Position numbers and translations under genes: made by a program. Shown here piece after piece: positions 13,943 to 21,904 of a DNA stretch of 32,144 bases. The stretch is from an uncultured Anaerolineales bacterium (GTDB taxonomy: Bacteria; Chloroflexota; Anaerolineae; Anaerolineales; Villigracilaceae). The stretch covers positions 1 to 32,144 of the forward strand of contig CALFXA010000232.1 in the NCBI GenBank assembly GCA_937928015.1, in the 5' to 3' direction. How positions within the stretch are numbered: the stretch's first letter is position 1; each line of letters opens with the position of its first letter. A model generated the notes under the pieces. It was not told the origin of the DNA. It did no database searches and saw only the letters and a list, made by a program, of their open reading frames with translations.

Positions 13943-15751
13943 ATGACCACTCCTCTCCCCCGCTCGAAAGTCAAAACGAACCAGACCTGGAACGCTGAAA
14001 GCGTTTTTGCCACGCCCGCAGATTTCGAGGCGGAAGTCGCCAGCCTGCTCAACAGCCTGCCCACGCTGAAGAAATTCCAGGGACACCTCGGCGACACACC
14101 CGACGCCTTCCTCGAAGCCATGGACACCATCGATTGGATCTCGAAGCGTGCCAGCAAGGTCCAAGTGTATGCCACCATGTCATCCGCCGTGGACACAGGC
14201 AATCAGCAAGGCGCCGCCATGAGCGGACAGTCCATAAGCGTCCAAGCGCAGGTCGGCGCGGCCACTTCCTTCGTGGACCCTGAACTGCTGTCCATTGGGG
14301 AGAAGAAATTACGCGGCTGGCTGAAGAAGGATTCCCGTCTAACCCTGTACGAGCATTACATCGATGACCTGTTCCGCAGGCAGGCGCACGTGCGCAATGC
14401 CGAGGTGGAAGAACTGCTCGGCATGTTACGCGACCCGTTCGGCACGGTCCGCTCGACGGCAGGCATGTTGGCCAATGCCGACTTCAAGTTCAAGCCCGCA
14501 CGGAGCAGCCAGGGTCAGCCCATAGAGTTGACGCAAAGCACCTTCGATGCCATCCTCAACACCTCAGACCGCAAGGCGCGTCAGACGGCCTGGCAGAACT
14601 ACAACGACAAATACCTCGAATACAAGAACACCCTGGCCAGTAACCTGACCGCGTCCATCAAGCAGAACGTCTTCCACATGAAGGCGCGCGGATTCAGTTC
14701 CTCGCTCGAGTCCACGCTCTTCAACGGCGATGTACCCGTCGAAATGTTCCACAACCTGCTGGAGATCTTCGAGAAGAAACTGCCGCTCTGGCACAAATAC
14801 TGGCAGATCCGCCGCAAAGCATTGGGCGTAAAGACTCTGCATCCCTACGACGTGTGGGCCCCGCTGACCACTCGCAAGCATAAGGTCCCCTTCACCAAGG
14901 CCGTGGACTGGATCAGCGCTGGCCTGGAGCCGATGGGCAGCAGCTACGTCGACATCCTGCGCAAGGGCAGCCTCGAAGAGCGCTGGGTGGACTGGTCGCC
15001 GAATGCGGGCAAACGTCAGGGTGCCTTTTCCACGCGCGTTCCCAAAGGCACGCACCCCTTCATCCTCATGAGCTACACCGACGACGTGGGCAGCATGAGT
15101 ACGCTGGCTCATGAACTGGGTCATTCCATGCATGCCTACTATGCCAGCCGCGCCCAGCCGATGATCTACTACACCTATCCCTCCATCGTGGCCGAGACCG
15201 CCTCGAACTTCCACCAGGCCATGACGCGCGCCTACCTGCTCCAGGCCAATCCCGATAAATATTTCCAGATCGCGTTATTGGAAGAGGCAATGGACAATTT
15301 CCACCGTTATTTCTTCATCATGCCGACGCTGGCGCGCTTCGAACTGGAGACGCATCAGCGCGTCGAAAAGGGACAACCGCTCACCGCCGACGGGATGATC
15401 GAGCTGATGGCTGACCTGTTCAGCGAAGGCTACGGCGGCCACATGAACCTGGACCGGGAGCGGGTCGGCATCACCTGGGGCACCTTCACCACCCACCTCT
15501 ACATCGACTACTACTCGTTCCAGTATGCCATTGGCATCTCGGCGGCCAACGCCATCGCCAAACGCATCCTGAGCGGCGTCCCCAATGCAGCCCAGGACCA
15601 CATCAACTTTCTCAAGGCGGGCTCGTCCAGGTCGCCGATGGAAGTCTACAAACTGGCGGGCGTGGACATGACCAGCACGGGTCCCATCGAAGACGCCTTC
15701 GCCGTGCTCGAAGAGTATATCGACCGCCTGGGCATGTTGACAGGAAAATGA
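13943..15751 (+). CDS. pepF: Oligoendopeptidase F family metallopeptidase (M3)
   Basis: A cytoplasmic zinc peptidase that cleaves short peptides. The 602 residues match the family. The N-terminal helical domain (about 40-180) is typical; the catalytic domain contains HELGHSMHAY, with zinc ligands His390 and His394 and catalytic Glu391, and the third ligand is the Glu in SIVAETASNFHQ. SFQYAIGISAANAIAKRIL near the end is also conserved. The start at 13943 has AAGGAG 7 bases upstream; the frame is open to 13868, but that extension has no homology or ribosome site. The 176-base gap from arsM suggests it is separate from the arsenic operon. Confidence 0.93.
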   Translation: MTTPLPRSKVKTNQTWNAESVFATPADFEAEVASLLNSLPTLKKFQGHLGDTPDAFLEAMDTIDWISKRASKVQVYATMSSAVDTGNQQGAAMSGQSISVQAQVGAATSFVDPELLSIGEKKLRGWLKKDSRLTLYEHYIDDLFRRQAHVRNAEVEELLGMLRDPFGTVRSTAGMLANADFKFKPARSSQGQPIELTQSTFDAILNTSDRKARQTAWQNYNDKYLEYKNTLASNLTASIKQNVFHMKARGFSSSLESTLFNGDVPVEMFHNLLEIFEKKLPLWHKYWQIRRKALGVKTLHPYDVWAPLTTRKHKVPFTKAVDWISAGLEPMGSSYVDILRKGSLEERWVDWSPNAGKRQGAFSTRVPKGTHPFILMSYTDDVGSMSTLAHELGHSMHAYYASRAQPMIYYTYPSIVAETASNFHQAMTRAYLLQANPDKYFQIALLEEAMDNFHRYFFIMPTLARFELETHQRVEKGQPLTADGMIELMADLFSEGYGGHMNLDRERVGITWGTFTTHLYIDYYSFQYAIGISAANAIAKRILSGVPNAAQDHINFLKAGSSRSPMEVYKLAGVDMTSTGPIEDAFAVLEEYIDRLGMLTGK

Positions 15752-15764
15752 TCACCCCGAAAAC

Positions 15765-15794
15765 AAAAAGGCCCTGGATACCCAGGGCCTTTTT
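15765..15794. terminator. Bidirectional terminator between pepF and dcd
   Basis: A perfect 13-bp stem (15765-15777 and 15782-15794), loop ATAC, with A5 before and T5 after, serves the two convergent genes. Confidence 0.93.
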
Positions 15795-15796
15795 CC

Positions 15797-16351
15797 TTAT
15801 AGCTTTGGCAGCACAATGGACTGCTGTTTCTGATACTTGCCCTTCTTGTCGGCGTAGGAGGTTTCACATTCCTCGTCCGCTTCGAAGAAGAGCACCTGGG
15901 CCAGCCCCTCGTTGGCGTAGATTTTGGCGGGCAGCGGCGTGGTGTTGGAAATTTCCAGCGTGACAAAACCCTCCCATTCGGGCTCGAAGGGCGTCACGTT
16001 GACGATGATGCCGCAGCGTGCGTAGGTCGATTTGCCCAGACAGACCGTCAGAACGTTGCGCGGAATGCGGAAATACTCCACGGTGCGCGCCAGGGCAAAG
16101 GAATTGGGCGGGACGATGCACACGTCACCGATGTAGTCCACCATGGATTTGGTGTCGAAGTTCTTCGGGTCCACGGTGGCGGAGAAGACGTTGGTAAAGA
16201 TCTTGAACTCGTCCGCCACGCGCACGTCGTAGCCATACGACGACACACCGTAGGAGATCACGCCGTTGCGCACCTGCTTGTCTTCGAACGGCTCGATCAT
16301 CTTGTGTTCGAGCGCCATCTTGCGGATCCAGTGGTCAGGTTTCAGGCCCAT
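15797..16351 (-). CDS. dcd: dCTP deaminase
   Basis: Converts dCTP to dUTP for thymidylate synthesis. The 184 residues include [13 protein letters not shown] (about 33-45), the phosphate-binding GKSTYARCG with conserved Ser and Arg, and [38 protein letters not shown], which contains the catalytic Glu (in TLEIS). Those are diagnostic for the trimeric Dcd/Dut family; the ending argues for Dcd rather than dUTPase, though a bifunctional enzyme is possible. GGAG lies 8 bases before the ATG. It follows the FTCD gene on the same strand after a 139-base gap that holds a repeat. Confidence 0.92.
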   Translation of the reverse strand: MGLKPDHWIRKMALEHKMIEPFEDKQVRNGVISYGVSSYGYDVRVADEFKIFTNVFSATVDPKNFDTKSMVDYIGDVCIVPPNSFALARTVEYFRIPRNVLTVCLGKSTYARCGIIVNVTPFEPEWEGFVTLEISNTTPLPAKIYANEGLAQVLFFEADEECETSYADKKGKYQKQQSIVLPKL

Positions 16352-16396
16352 AAAGATTTCTCCGATTTTGGTTTTACGATTGACAAAACAAACAGA

Positions 16397-16483
16397 ACAC
16401 GGATTACGCAGATTCCACGGAGCCTCACGGATTCTTTATATCCATCCGTGTGTCCTCCGTGTCCGTCCACGTCATCCGTATCC
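16397..16483. repeat. ACGGAT-type inverted repeat cluster
   Basis: The left part has ACACGGATTACGCAGATTCCACGGA...CACGGATT and the right part has the complementary ATCCGTGTG...CTCCGTGTCCG...CATCCGTATCC. The units are imperfect copies of (C)ACGGAT and its complement, so the region can fold on itself. It fills the gap between FTCD and dcd. Its form suits a dispersed non-coding repeat. Confidence 0.7.
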
Positions 16484-16490
16484 AAAGTTC

Positions 16491-18023
16491 TTAAATGCCG
16501 CCGCGGTCCTTCATCACCTGGCGGATCTCGGCTTCGAGGCTATCGGCCTGCGCTTCGTACTCGGCCAATTCCTTGAGCATCTTCTCGCCCGCGGACTTGT
16601 CCTCCAGCGTGTTGAGGTTGATGCGCACGTTGGAGCCCGCGGCGGTCAACGCGGCGCGCGCCATCGCAAAACCCGACATCGAGTCGCTGATGGCGTTGAC
16701 GTTAGCATGCTGGGCACATTTCAGGGCCAGTTCCATCACCTTGACCGAGTCCTCGGCCACATGTAGCGGGATGTGTGCCGCGTTGAGCGTGGCCTGGACG
16801 ATGACCTTGGCGCGCGCGGCCTTTTGCTCGTCAGTGTCCTTGGGCAGCTTGAAAGAGGCCATCAACACTTCAAAGGCCGAGGCGTCGTCATCCACGGCCT
16901 GGGTCAACTCTCCGCGCAGATTCTCGGCCACCACGCGGATAGCCTGCATCTCGGCCTCGACCTCGGCATATTTCTTCTTGCCGATGGTCAGCCCTGACAC
17001 CATTGAGACAAGGCCTGCGCCCATCGCGCCCGCGTACGCCCCCGCCGATCCTCCACCGGGAGTCGGCGTGGGGGCCGCCAACTGCTCGATAAAGGAAGCA
17101 GGCTGGGGGTCCGCTGCGGGGGCGGTGGTGGCGGCAAAGAGTCTGGATTCCAGAATCTGCTCCTTGTCGAACTGGTCCAGTTGCGTGTACCAGACAGCGG
17201 CATCCACCAGCGCCTCCTGGGGGATCAATCCCACCAGCTCGCTGTGATGGATGCCCACGCCGTAGCGCTGGGCCTCGCGGCGGATGAACTCGACCACGCG
17301 CGCAATGGGCGTATCGCGGAAGTTGGTCAGGTTCATCGAGACCTGGGCGCGGCCATCGACAAAGAAGCCGCTGCCCTTGACGTAGCGCAGGCCGCCCGAG
17401 GAGTGACGGATGGCCTTGGCGATCTTCTTGGCGATGTCCACGTCGTCGGTGGTGAGGTAGACATTGAAGGCGATCAGCGGATTGCGCGCGCCGATGACGG
17501 TTGCACCCGCTTTGCCCAGCTTGGCGGGACCAAAATCGGGCATCCGCTCGGGGTGGGTCTCGACCTCCATCTTGAGGCCTTCATACTGGCCTTTGCGGAT
17601 GACCTCCAGGTTGGTGCGCTCGGAACGGGTTGCCGCCGCCTCGTAGAGATAAACGGGGATGTTCAACTCGGTCCCCACGCGCTGACCGAGACGCTGCGCG
17701 ATGGCGACGCAATCCTCCATCTTGACATCCGAAAGCGGGACGAAGGGCACCACATCCGTCGCGCCGATGCGCGGATGCGCGCCCGTATGCTGGTCGAGGT
17801 CGATCAACTCAGACGCGGTCTTGATGGCGCGGAAGGCGGCCTCTTCCACCGCCTCGGGCGGACCCGCAAAGGTGACCACGGTGCGGTTGTGGTCAAAGTC
17901 GGAGGAACGGTCGAGCAGGCGCGCGCCTTCCACGGAGGTGATGGCGGCTACGATCTGGTCCACCACCTCGGGGCGGCGGGCTTCGGAGAAATTGGGGATA
18001 CATTCGACAAGAGGAGTAGGCAT
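16491..18023 (-). CDS. ftcD: Formimidoyltransferase-cyclodeaminase (fused)
   Basis: A 510-residue fusion that moves a formimino group from formiminoglutamate to tetrahydrofolate and then removes ammonia to give methenyl-THF, linking histidine breakdown with one-carbon metabolism. The transferase part (about 1-300) starts MPTPLVECIPNFSEARRPEVV and contains DQHTGAHPRIGATDVVPF with the catalytic His at about 83. The cyclodeaminase part (about 318-510) has APTPTPGGGSAGAYAGAMGAGL and the helical DVNAISD-like segment NVNAISDSMSGFAM. Both match the mammalian-type order. AAGGAC lies 4 bases before the ATG. It is upstream of dcd on the same strand. No other histidine-degradation gene is in the window. 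Confidence 0.92.
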   Translation of the reverse strand: MPTPLVECIPNFSEARRPEVVDQIVAAITSVEGARLLDRSSDFDHNRTVVTFAGPPEAVEEAAFRAIKTASELIDLDQHTGAHPRIGATDVVPFVPLSDVKMEDCVAIAQRLGQRVGTELNIPVYLYEAAATRSERTNLEVIRKGQYEGLKMEVETHPERMPDFGPAKLGKAGATVIGARNPLIAFNVYLTTDDVDIAKKIAKAIRHSSGGLRYVKGSGFFVDGRAQVSMNLTNFRDTPIARVVEFIRREAQRYGVGIHHSELVGLIPQEALVDAAVWYTQLDQFDKEQILESRLFAATTAPAADPQPASFIEQLAAPTPTPGGGSAGAYAGAMGAGLVSMVSGLTIGKKKYAEVEAEMQAIRVVAENLRGELTQAVDDDASAFEVLMASFKLPKDTDEQKAARAKVIVQATLNAAHIPLHVAEDSVKVMELALKCAQHANVNAISDSMSGFAMARAALTAAGSNVRINLNTLEDKSAGEKMLKELAEYEAQADSLEAEIRQVMKDRGGI

Positions 18024-18260
18024 GTTGTCCTTAGTCTTTGGTATGGTAGTTATTAGTCAAGTGATCGAGCAGGGGTAATTATAAGGGATTGGGCAGAGAA
18101 GGACAAAGGAAAGCAACAGGCTTTTATGCCTCATATTGAAATCAAGCTTGAAAGGATGTACAGTATGTACGGGTGACAGGAGTCTGGCAAAGCGATGATA
18201 GGTCGGACCTAGCAGTTCATATTGATGCCCGTCCGTTTCTCTTTGTGGAAGGAGCAGAAT

Positions 18261-18770
18261 ATGAAATCCAAGGAAGCAAGCATCGCTATCATTGTCGCGT
18301 TGATCGGTTTATGCGGAGTGTTGGGAGCTGCGGCGATCAACAACTGGGACAAGATCTTCGGCACGCCAACTCCAGTAACCGCCCCGCCACCCACAAAGCC
18401 ACCTTCAGCCGACTCTGTCCCAGAACATCCTAATGTCACTTGCGGCGGAACAGACTTGGAAGGTGCCTGCTGGTACTTCGGCGGGGAAAACCTTTCCTGT
18501 GAAATGGTTTGCTCCTCGCATGGTGGGTACAACGATGCCACGCGAAATTATGCTGGTTCCGACGGTACATCTGCCAATTGTCAGAATGTGCTCAACAAAC
18601 TGAGCATTCCTCTGGATAATTTTTATAAAACCACTCAGGGGGGCCTCGGCTGCTTTGCCCTTCAAACCACGAGTGGAAATTACTTCGGCTACTGGGATTC
18701 TCAACCAACGACCGCCACAGCTACCTATAGTATTCCAGGCAGACGACGCTTATGCGCGTGTCAACAATGA
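18261..18770 (+). CDS. Membrane-anchored protein with an eight-cysteine extracellular domain
   Basis: A 169-residue protein not assigned to a named family. An N-terminal hydrophobic helix (about 6-26, IAIIVALIGLCGVLGAAAI) probably anchors it, with the rest outside. A short Pro/Thr linker (about 35-55) leads to a C-terminal domain with eight cysteines: T-C-GG, GA-C-WYFGG, S-C-EMV-C-SSHGGY, N-C-QNVL, GLG-C-F and L-C-A-C. The pattern CWY..C...CSSHGG...NC..VL...GLGCF...RR.CAC resembles a domain I recall from secreted proteins of myxobacteria and some algae, but I cannot name it. AGGAGCAGAAT lies directly before the ATG at 18261; the frame is open to 18222 but that start would give no signal. It is a single gene in a stretch between FTCD and the HAD gene. 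Confidence 0.75.
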   Translation: MKSKEASIAIIVALIGLCGVLGAAAINNWDKIFGTPTPVTAPPPTKPPSADSVPEHPNVTCGGTDLEGACWYFGGENLSCEMVCSSHGGYNDATRNYAGSDGTSANCQNVLNKLSIPLDNFYKTTQGGLGCFALQTTSGNYFGYWDSQPTTATATYSIPGRRRLCACQQ

Positions 18771-18811
18771 ACTTCATCTAAAAACCTGAACACAACTTCT
18801 CACTCCAAATA

Positions 18812-18844
18812 TAGCGCGGGGTTTCATGTATAATCCCCGCGCTA
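18812..18844 (+). promoter_or_regulatory. -10 box of the HAD gene inside a perfect inverted repeat
   Basis: TAGCGCGGGG (18812-18821) and CCCCGCGCTA (18835-18844) are perfect inverses, 13 bases apart. TATAAT (18829-18834) lies in the space, and the start codon begins at the last base of the right arm. It looks like an operator around a leaderless promoter. Confidence 0.65.
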
Positions 18845-19491
18845 TGAGTACAAAACCGTTCGACCTTGTCATTTTCGACTGCGACGGCACGCTGGTGGAT
18901 ACCGAGCCGCTCGCCAATCAAGTGTACGTGGAATTGCTGGAAGAATACGGCTTTCAAGTGGATACCGAAGCCTATCTGCACGAATTTGCGGGGATGTACC
19001 TGCAAGACCGACTGGCCAAGACTTCGCGCGAGCTGAACTGGACTCCGCCCGCAGAGTTCGTCCCCCAATTTCACCAGCGGCTGAGTGCCCTGACCGAGCG
19101 CGAAATGCGGACCGTGCCCGGGGTGGAGTCGCTAATCGACAGCCTGTCCGTGCCGATTTGCGTGGCCTCCAATGGCAGCCGCGACGAGATCGCCCTACGC
19201 CTGCGCCTCTCCCGCCTGACCGAGCGTTTCGGCGACGCCATCTTCAGCGGCGCGGACATGCCCCACCCCAAGCCCGCCCCCGACGTGTACCTGGCCGCCG
19301 CCCAAGCCTTCGGCGCCGACCCCGCCCGCTGCATCGCCGTCGAGGACAGCCTGCCCGGGGTACGGGCGGGCGTCCGCGCGGGGATGACAGTCTACGGCTA
19401 CGCAGCGCTGACCGATCCCCAGCGGCTGGAGGAAGCAGGCGCGATCCCCTTCCAAGCGATGGCGGAACTTCAACAAATGCTAACCCTCTGA
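18844..19491 (+). CDS. HAD-superfamily phosphatase (beta-phosphoglucomutase/phosphoglycolate phosphatase type)
   Basis: A 215-residue phosphatase of HAD subclass IA. The nucleophile motif is DCDGTLVDTEP (Asp12 and Asp14), motif II is CVASNGSRD, and motif III/IV are HPKPAPDVY and CIAVEDSLPGVRAGVRAG. Substrates of such enzymes are sugar or glycolate phosphates; the substrate here is unknown. The ATG at 18844 is chosen because the domain starts MSTKPFDLVIFDCDG; ATG at 18826 would start inside the -10 region. No ribosome site is present before 18844, and TATAAT ends 9 bases earlier, so a leaderless transcript is likely. Confidence 0.88.
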   Translation: MSTKPFDLVIFDCDGTLVDTEPLANQVYVELLEEYGFQVDTEAYLHEFAGMYLQDRLAKTSRELNWTPPAEFVPQFHQRLSALTEREMRTVPGVESLIDSLSVPICVASNGSRDEIALRLRLSRLTERFGDAIFSGADMPHPKPAPDVYLAAAQAFGADPARCIAVEDSLPGVRAGVRAGMTVYGYAALTDPQRLEEAGAIPFQAMAELQQMLTL

Positions 19492-19496
19492 TATCG

Positions 19497-19528
19497 AAAA
19501 AAATCTCCCGTCATGGCGGGAGATTTTT
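19497..19528 (+). terminator. Intrinsic terminator after the HAD gene
   Basis: AAAAATCTCCCG (19499-19510) pairs with CGGGAGATTTTT (19517-19528) around a TCATGG loop; a T-run follows. Confidence 0.9.
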
Positions 19529-19644
19529 GTGTGAGGAGGGGTCTCACAGATGGGATTCTAGTCCCACCTGCAAAACGCCAGAATAGGAGGTTAGTCATGC
19601 TTCCCCGGGGTGGACGAACGGGGGAACCCCGTCAGCGGCGGCCA

Positions 19645-19653
19645 TGCTATACT
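19645..19653 (+). promoter_or_regulatory. Extended -10 promoter of the gene at 19690
   Basis: TGC-TATACT (19645-19653) is an extended -10 motif (TGn before the hexamer), 37 bases before the start codon. Three small hairpins (19531-19547, 19551-19566, 19618-19632) lie between the previous terminator and this box; no meaning is claimed for them. Confidence 0.45.
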
Positions 19654-19689
19654 TCCCGCATCCAACCCAAGCGCAAAGGAAGAATCGGC

Positions 19690-20484
19690 ATGAAGCTCTA
19701 TCGCTACTGGAAGATCGAACAGCGCACCATCAACATCGATGGTGAGGACAAACAGATCAAGGTCTACGGCGGGTCGAACCTGTCAGAAGAGGACGCCTCC
19801 CGCAACGCGCTGGCCAAGTTCGAGATGATCGAGCGCAAGATCGAAGGCGAGCGGGGAGTCTTCGATGACTATGAGGTGGAAATTCGTGAAGAGATTCTGG
19901 ACGAAATCCGCCCCGACGCCGTCGTCACCCGCAACCGCTACGGCGCGCGCGTGCTGAACGTGGAGCGCCTGCTGATCATGGACATCGACCAGCCTAAATT
20001 CTCGCTGGGTGACCTGTTCAAGCGCAACGCGCCGCAGGGCAAGGAAAAAATCTATGAAATGGTTCGCAGCCTGGCGGCCAAGAAATACCGCGACTTCGGC
20101 TTCCGCATCTACGAGACCTTCCAGGGTGCGCGCGTGATTGTGCTGGGCAGGGAGTTCGATCCGCGCGACCCCGCCACCCAGGGCATGATGCGCGAATTCA
20201 ACAGCGACGGCCTGTATACGCTGCTGTGCGCCAAGCAGGCCTGCTTCCGCGCCAGGCTGACGCCCAAGCCGCGCCGCATGAAGATGCGCGGGCGTAAATT
20301 CACCTTTCCACGCGAAGGGAACGACGCCGAGACCCAGCAATGGCTGGCCGAGTACGAGCGAGAGAGTCGCAACTTCAGCGTGTGCCGCTTCGTCGAGCAG
20401 GTCGGCGCGAGCCATCCCGCCGACGACGTGGTGCGCCTGCACGACGACTTGACGGGGGCCCTCCTGCATCTGCCGCTGGCATAG
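19690..20484 (+). CDS. Conserved hypothetical protein with R-x-Y-x-T-F-x-G-x-R motif
   Basis: A 264-residue cytoplasmic protein that I cannot assign to a named family. It begins MKLYRYWKIEQRTINIDGED, has VERLLIMDIDQPKF (an hhhDhD-like segment, about 97-110), FRIYETFQGARVIVLG (about 140-155) and ACFRARLTPKPRRMK (about 188-205). The D-x-D and R-Y-T-G-R elements recall archaeo-eukaryotic primase-like proteins, but the other primase motifs are not clear, so this is only a suggestion. AAAGGAAGAATCGGC lies before the ATG; earlier in-frame codons to 19513 run through a terminator and are not used. The cupin gene starts 11 bases later. Confidence 0.75.
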   Translation: MKLYRYWKIEQRTINIDGEDKQIKVYGGSNLSEEDASRNALAKFEMIERKIEGERGVFDDYEVEIREEILDEIRPDAVVTRNRYGARVLNVERLLIMDIDQPKFSLGDLFKRNAPQGKEKIYEMVRSLAAKKYRDFGFRIYETFQGARVIVLGREFDPRDPATQGMMREFNSDGLYTLLCAKQACFRARLTPKPRRMKMRGRKFTFPREGNDAETQQWLAEYERESRNFSVCRFVEQVGASHPADDVVRLHDDLTGALLHLPLA

Positions 20485-20495
20485 GAGCCCGTTTC

Positions 20496-20825
20496 ATGGA
20501 TATGAAAAACATCCCCTTCGGCGTCACCGACTGGACGCAGGTCCCGCCCGTCACCCAGGCGGGCGAAACGGGAACCGTCACCCGCCGCGTCTGTCAGTTC
20601 GACCAGATCCGCGTGCGCATGGTGGAATACAGCCCGGGCTATCGGGCCGACCATTGGTGCGAGAAAGGGCATATCCTGCTGTGCCTTGAAGGTGAACTGC
20701 ACACCGAGCTGGCCGATGGCCGTCAGTTCACGCTCACGGCAGGCATGAGTTACCAGGTGGCCGACAACGCCGAGCCGCATCGTTCGTATACCTCCACAGG
20801 CGTAAAACTCTTCATCGTCGATTAG
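20496..20825 (+). CDS. Small cupin-fold protein (DHCW-motif-like)
   Basis: A 109-residue single-domain cupin. FGVTDWTQVPP opens the sequence, YRADHWCEKGHILLCLEGELHTEL is the first cupin motif and MSYQVADNAEPHRSYTSTG the second. His in DHWC, the Glu and His of EKGH and the His of EPH could bind a metal. No signal peptide is present. The substrate is not known. TAGGAG lies 8 bases before the ATG, within 11 bases after the preceding stop, so the two genes are cotranscribed. Confidence 0.82.
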   Translation: MDMKNIPFGVTDWTQVPPVTQAGETGTVTRRVCQFDQIRVRMVEYSPGYRADHWCEKGHILLCLEGELHTELADGRQFTLTAGMSYQVADNAEPHRSYTSTGVKLFIVD

Positions 20826-20845
20826 CCGCGAAAGTGGCACGGGCG

Positions 20846-20851
20846 TATAAT
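20846..20851 (+). promoter_or_regulatory. -10 box before the gene at 20889
   Basis: TATAAT lies 37 bases before the start codon of the membrane-anchored hypothetical protein. No clear -35 is seen. Confidence 0.4.
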
Positions 20852-20888
20852 CGTCCTCGACGGCATTTCAGAAACATTCGGAGGAACC

Positions 20889-21326
20889 ATGGCTATAAGT
20901 TTGTTCTTGACCCTTGGCGGCATTGTTGTGATCGTAATGGTCGTGGCGCTGGGTTGGTTGTTCCTGCGCTCCAACCAGGTCAACCTGACCGGGACGCAGG
21001 AGGGCCAGAAGCCCGAGTGGATGCGCACCACCCCACCGCAGGAGACCCTGGCGGCCACTCAAGCCGAGGGAGAGGGCATCACGCTCTTCAACGAAGACGC
21101 GGGTGAGAAACTGGCTGCACCCTTCGCCGAGCAGATCGAAGACATCCTGAAAAACCTGATGGCTGCCGACCCGCAGTTGAGCGGGCACACGGTGGATTTT
21201 GGCACCGCTGCCGACGGCGGGCTGGAGATCTGGGTGGATGGCACACCCTACCGTGAGATCAAGAACATCCCCGAGGAAGCCATCCGCGCCGCCATCCAGA
21301 AGGCCGTCGAGCTCTACAAGCAATAA
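20889..21326 (+). CDS. Membrane-anchored hypothetical protein
   Basis: A 145-residue protein of unknown function. One N-terminal hydrophobic helix (about 3-27, ISLFLTLGGIVVIVMVVALGWLFL) is followed by a polar Thr/Pro-rich linker and a globular part (about 60-145) with VDFGTAADGGLEIWVDGTPYREIKNIPEEAIRAAIQKAVELY at the end. The C-terminal helix and the strand pair with the turn DGTPY suggest a small alpha/beta domain. GGAGG lies 6 bases before the ATG. The next gene starts 8 bases after the stop, so the two, and the SH3/NlpC gene overlapping the second, form one unit. Confidence 0.75.
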   Translation: MAISLFLTLGGIVVIVMVVALGWLFLRSNQVNLTGTQEGQKPEWMRTTPPQETLAATQAEGEGITLFNEDAGEKLAAPFAEQIEDILKNLMAADPQLSGHTVDFGTAADGGLEIWVDGTPYREIKNIPEEAIRAAIQKAVELYKQ

Positions 21327-21334
21327 CACGAAGC

Positions 21335-21904
21335 ATGAGCACAAAATACGTCGCCTTTCTGCGCGCCATCAACGTCGGCGGGACCAAGGTTATCAAGATG
21401 GAAGACTTGCGGCGCATGTTCGAGTCGTTTGGCTTCGCGAACGTCGCCACGTATATTCAAAGTGGAAACGTGATCTTCGAAACGGAATCGACCGTCGACC
21501 TGGAAAAACGGATCGAGGCGCAAATCCAGCAGACCTTCGGCTTCGAGGTCGAGGTCTTCCTGCGCAGCATGGACGAGGTCCGCGCCATCGTGAAGAAGAG
21601 TCCCTTCGAGCAGCAGGGCGAGGAGACGCTCTTCATTCACTTGCTGCAAGCCGCGCCCAACGCCAAGTCCAGGCAGGCGGTGTTAGCCCTCTCCACCCCG
21701 ACGGATGAGTTTGCCGTGCAGGGGCGCGAAGTCTACTGGCTGCGCCGTGACCGCGACAAATCGCCTTTCAACAACAACAGGATCGAAAAGGCGCTGGGCA
21801 TGTCTGCCACGGCCCGCAATCTGAACACCATGACGAAGATCGTGGAAAAGTACGGAGAAGTCGCTTTCAAGAATCGAGCCGAAGCAAAGGAGAAACAGGC
21901 ATGA
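21335..21904 (+). CDS. DUF1697 family protein
   Basis: A 189-residue protein of the DUF1697 family. MSTKYVAFLRAINVGGTKVIKMEDLRRMFESFGF-NV-TYIQSGNVIFE is the family's characteristic N-terminus, and NNRIEKALGMSATARNLNTMTKIVEKY is its characteristic C-terminal part. Structures of the family show a ferredoxin-like fold, but no activity is established. It overlaps the downstream gene by four bases (ATGA, 21901-21904), so translation is probably coupled. Confidence 0.92.
   Translation: MSTKYVAFLRAINVGGTKVIKMEDLRRMFESFGFANVATYIQSGNVIFETESTVDLEKRIEAQIQQTFGFEVEVFLRSMDEVRAIVKKSPFEQQGEETLFIHLLQAAPNAKSRQAVLALSTPTDEFAVQGREVYWLRRDRDKSPFNNNRIEKALGMSATARNLNTMTKIVEKYGEVAFKNRAEAKEKQA

Noticed and set aside
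17181..18056. Plus-strand frame of 291 codons opposite ftcD
   Set aside because: It is antisense to a clear enzyme and has no motif or ribosome site.
19513..19689. N-terminal extension of the hypothetical gene at 19690
   Set aside because: The upstream start lies in a terminator and before the extended -10 promoter; the start at 19690 has a ribosome site.
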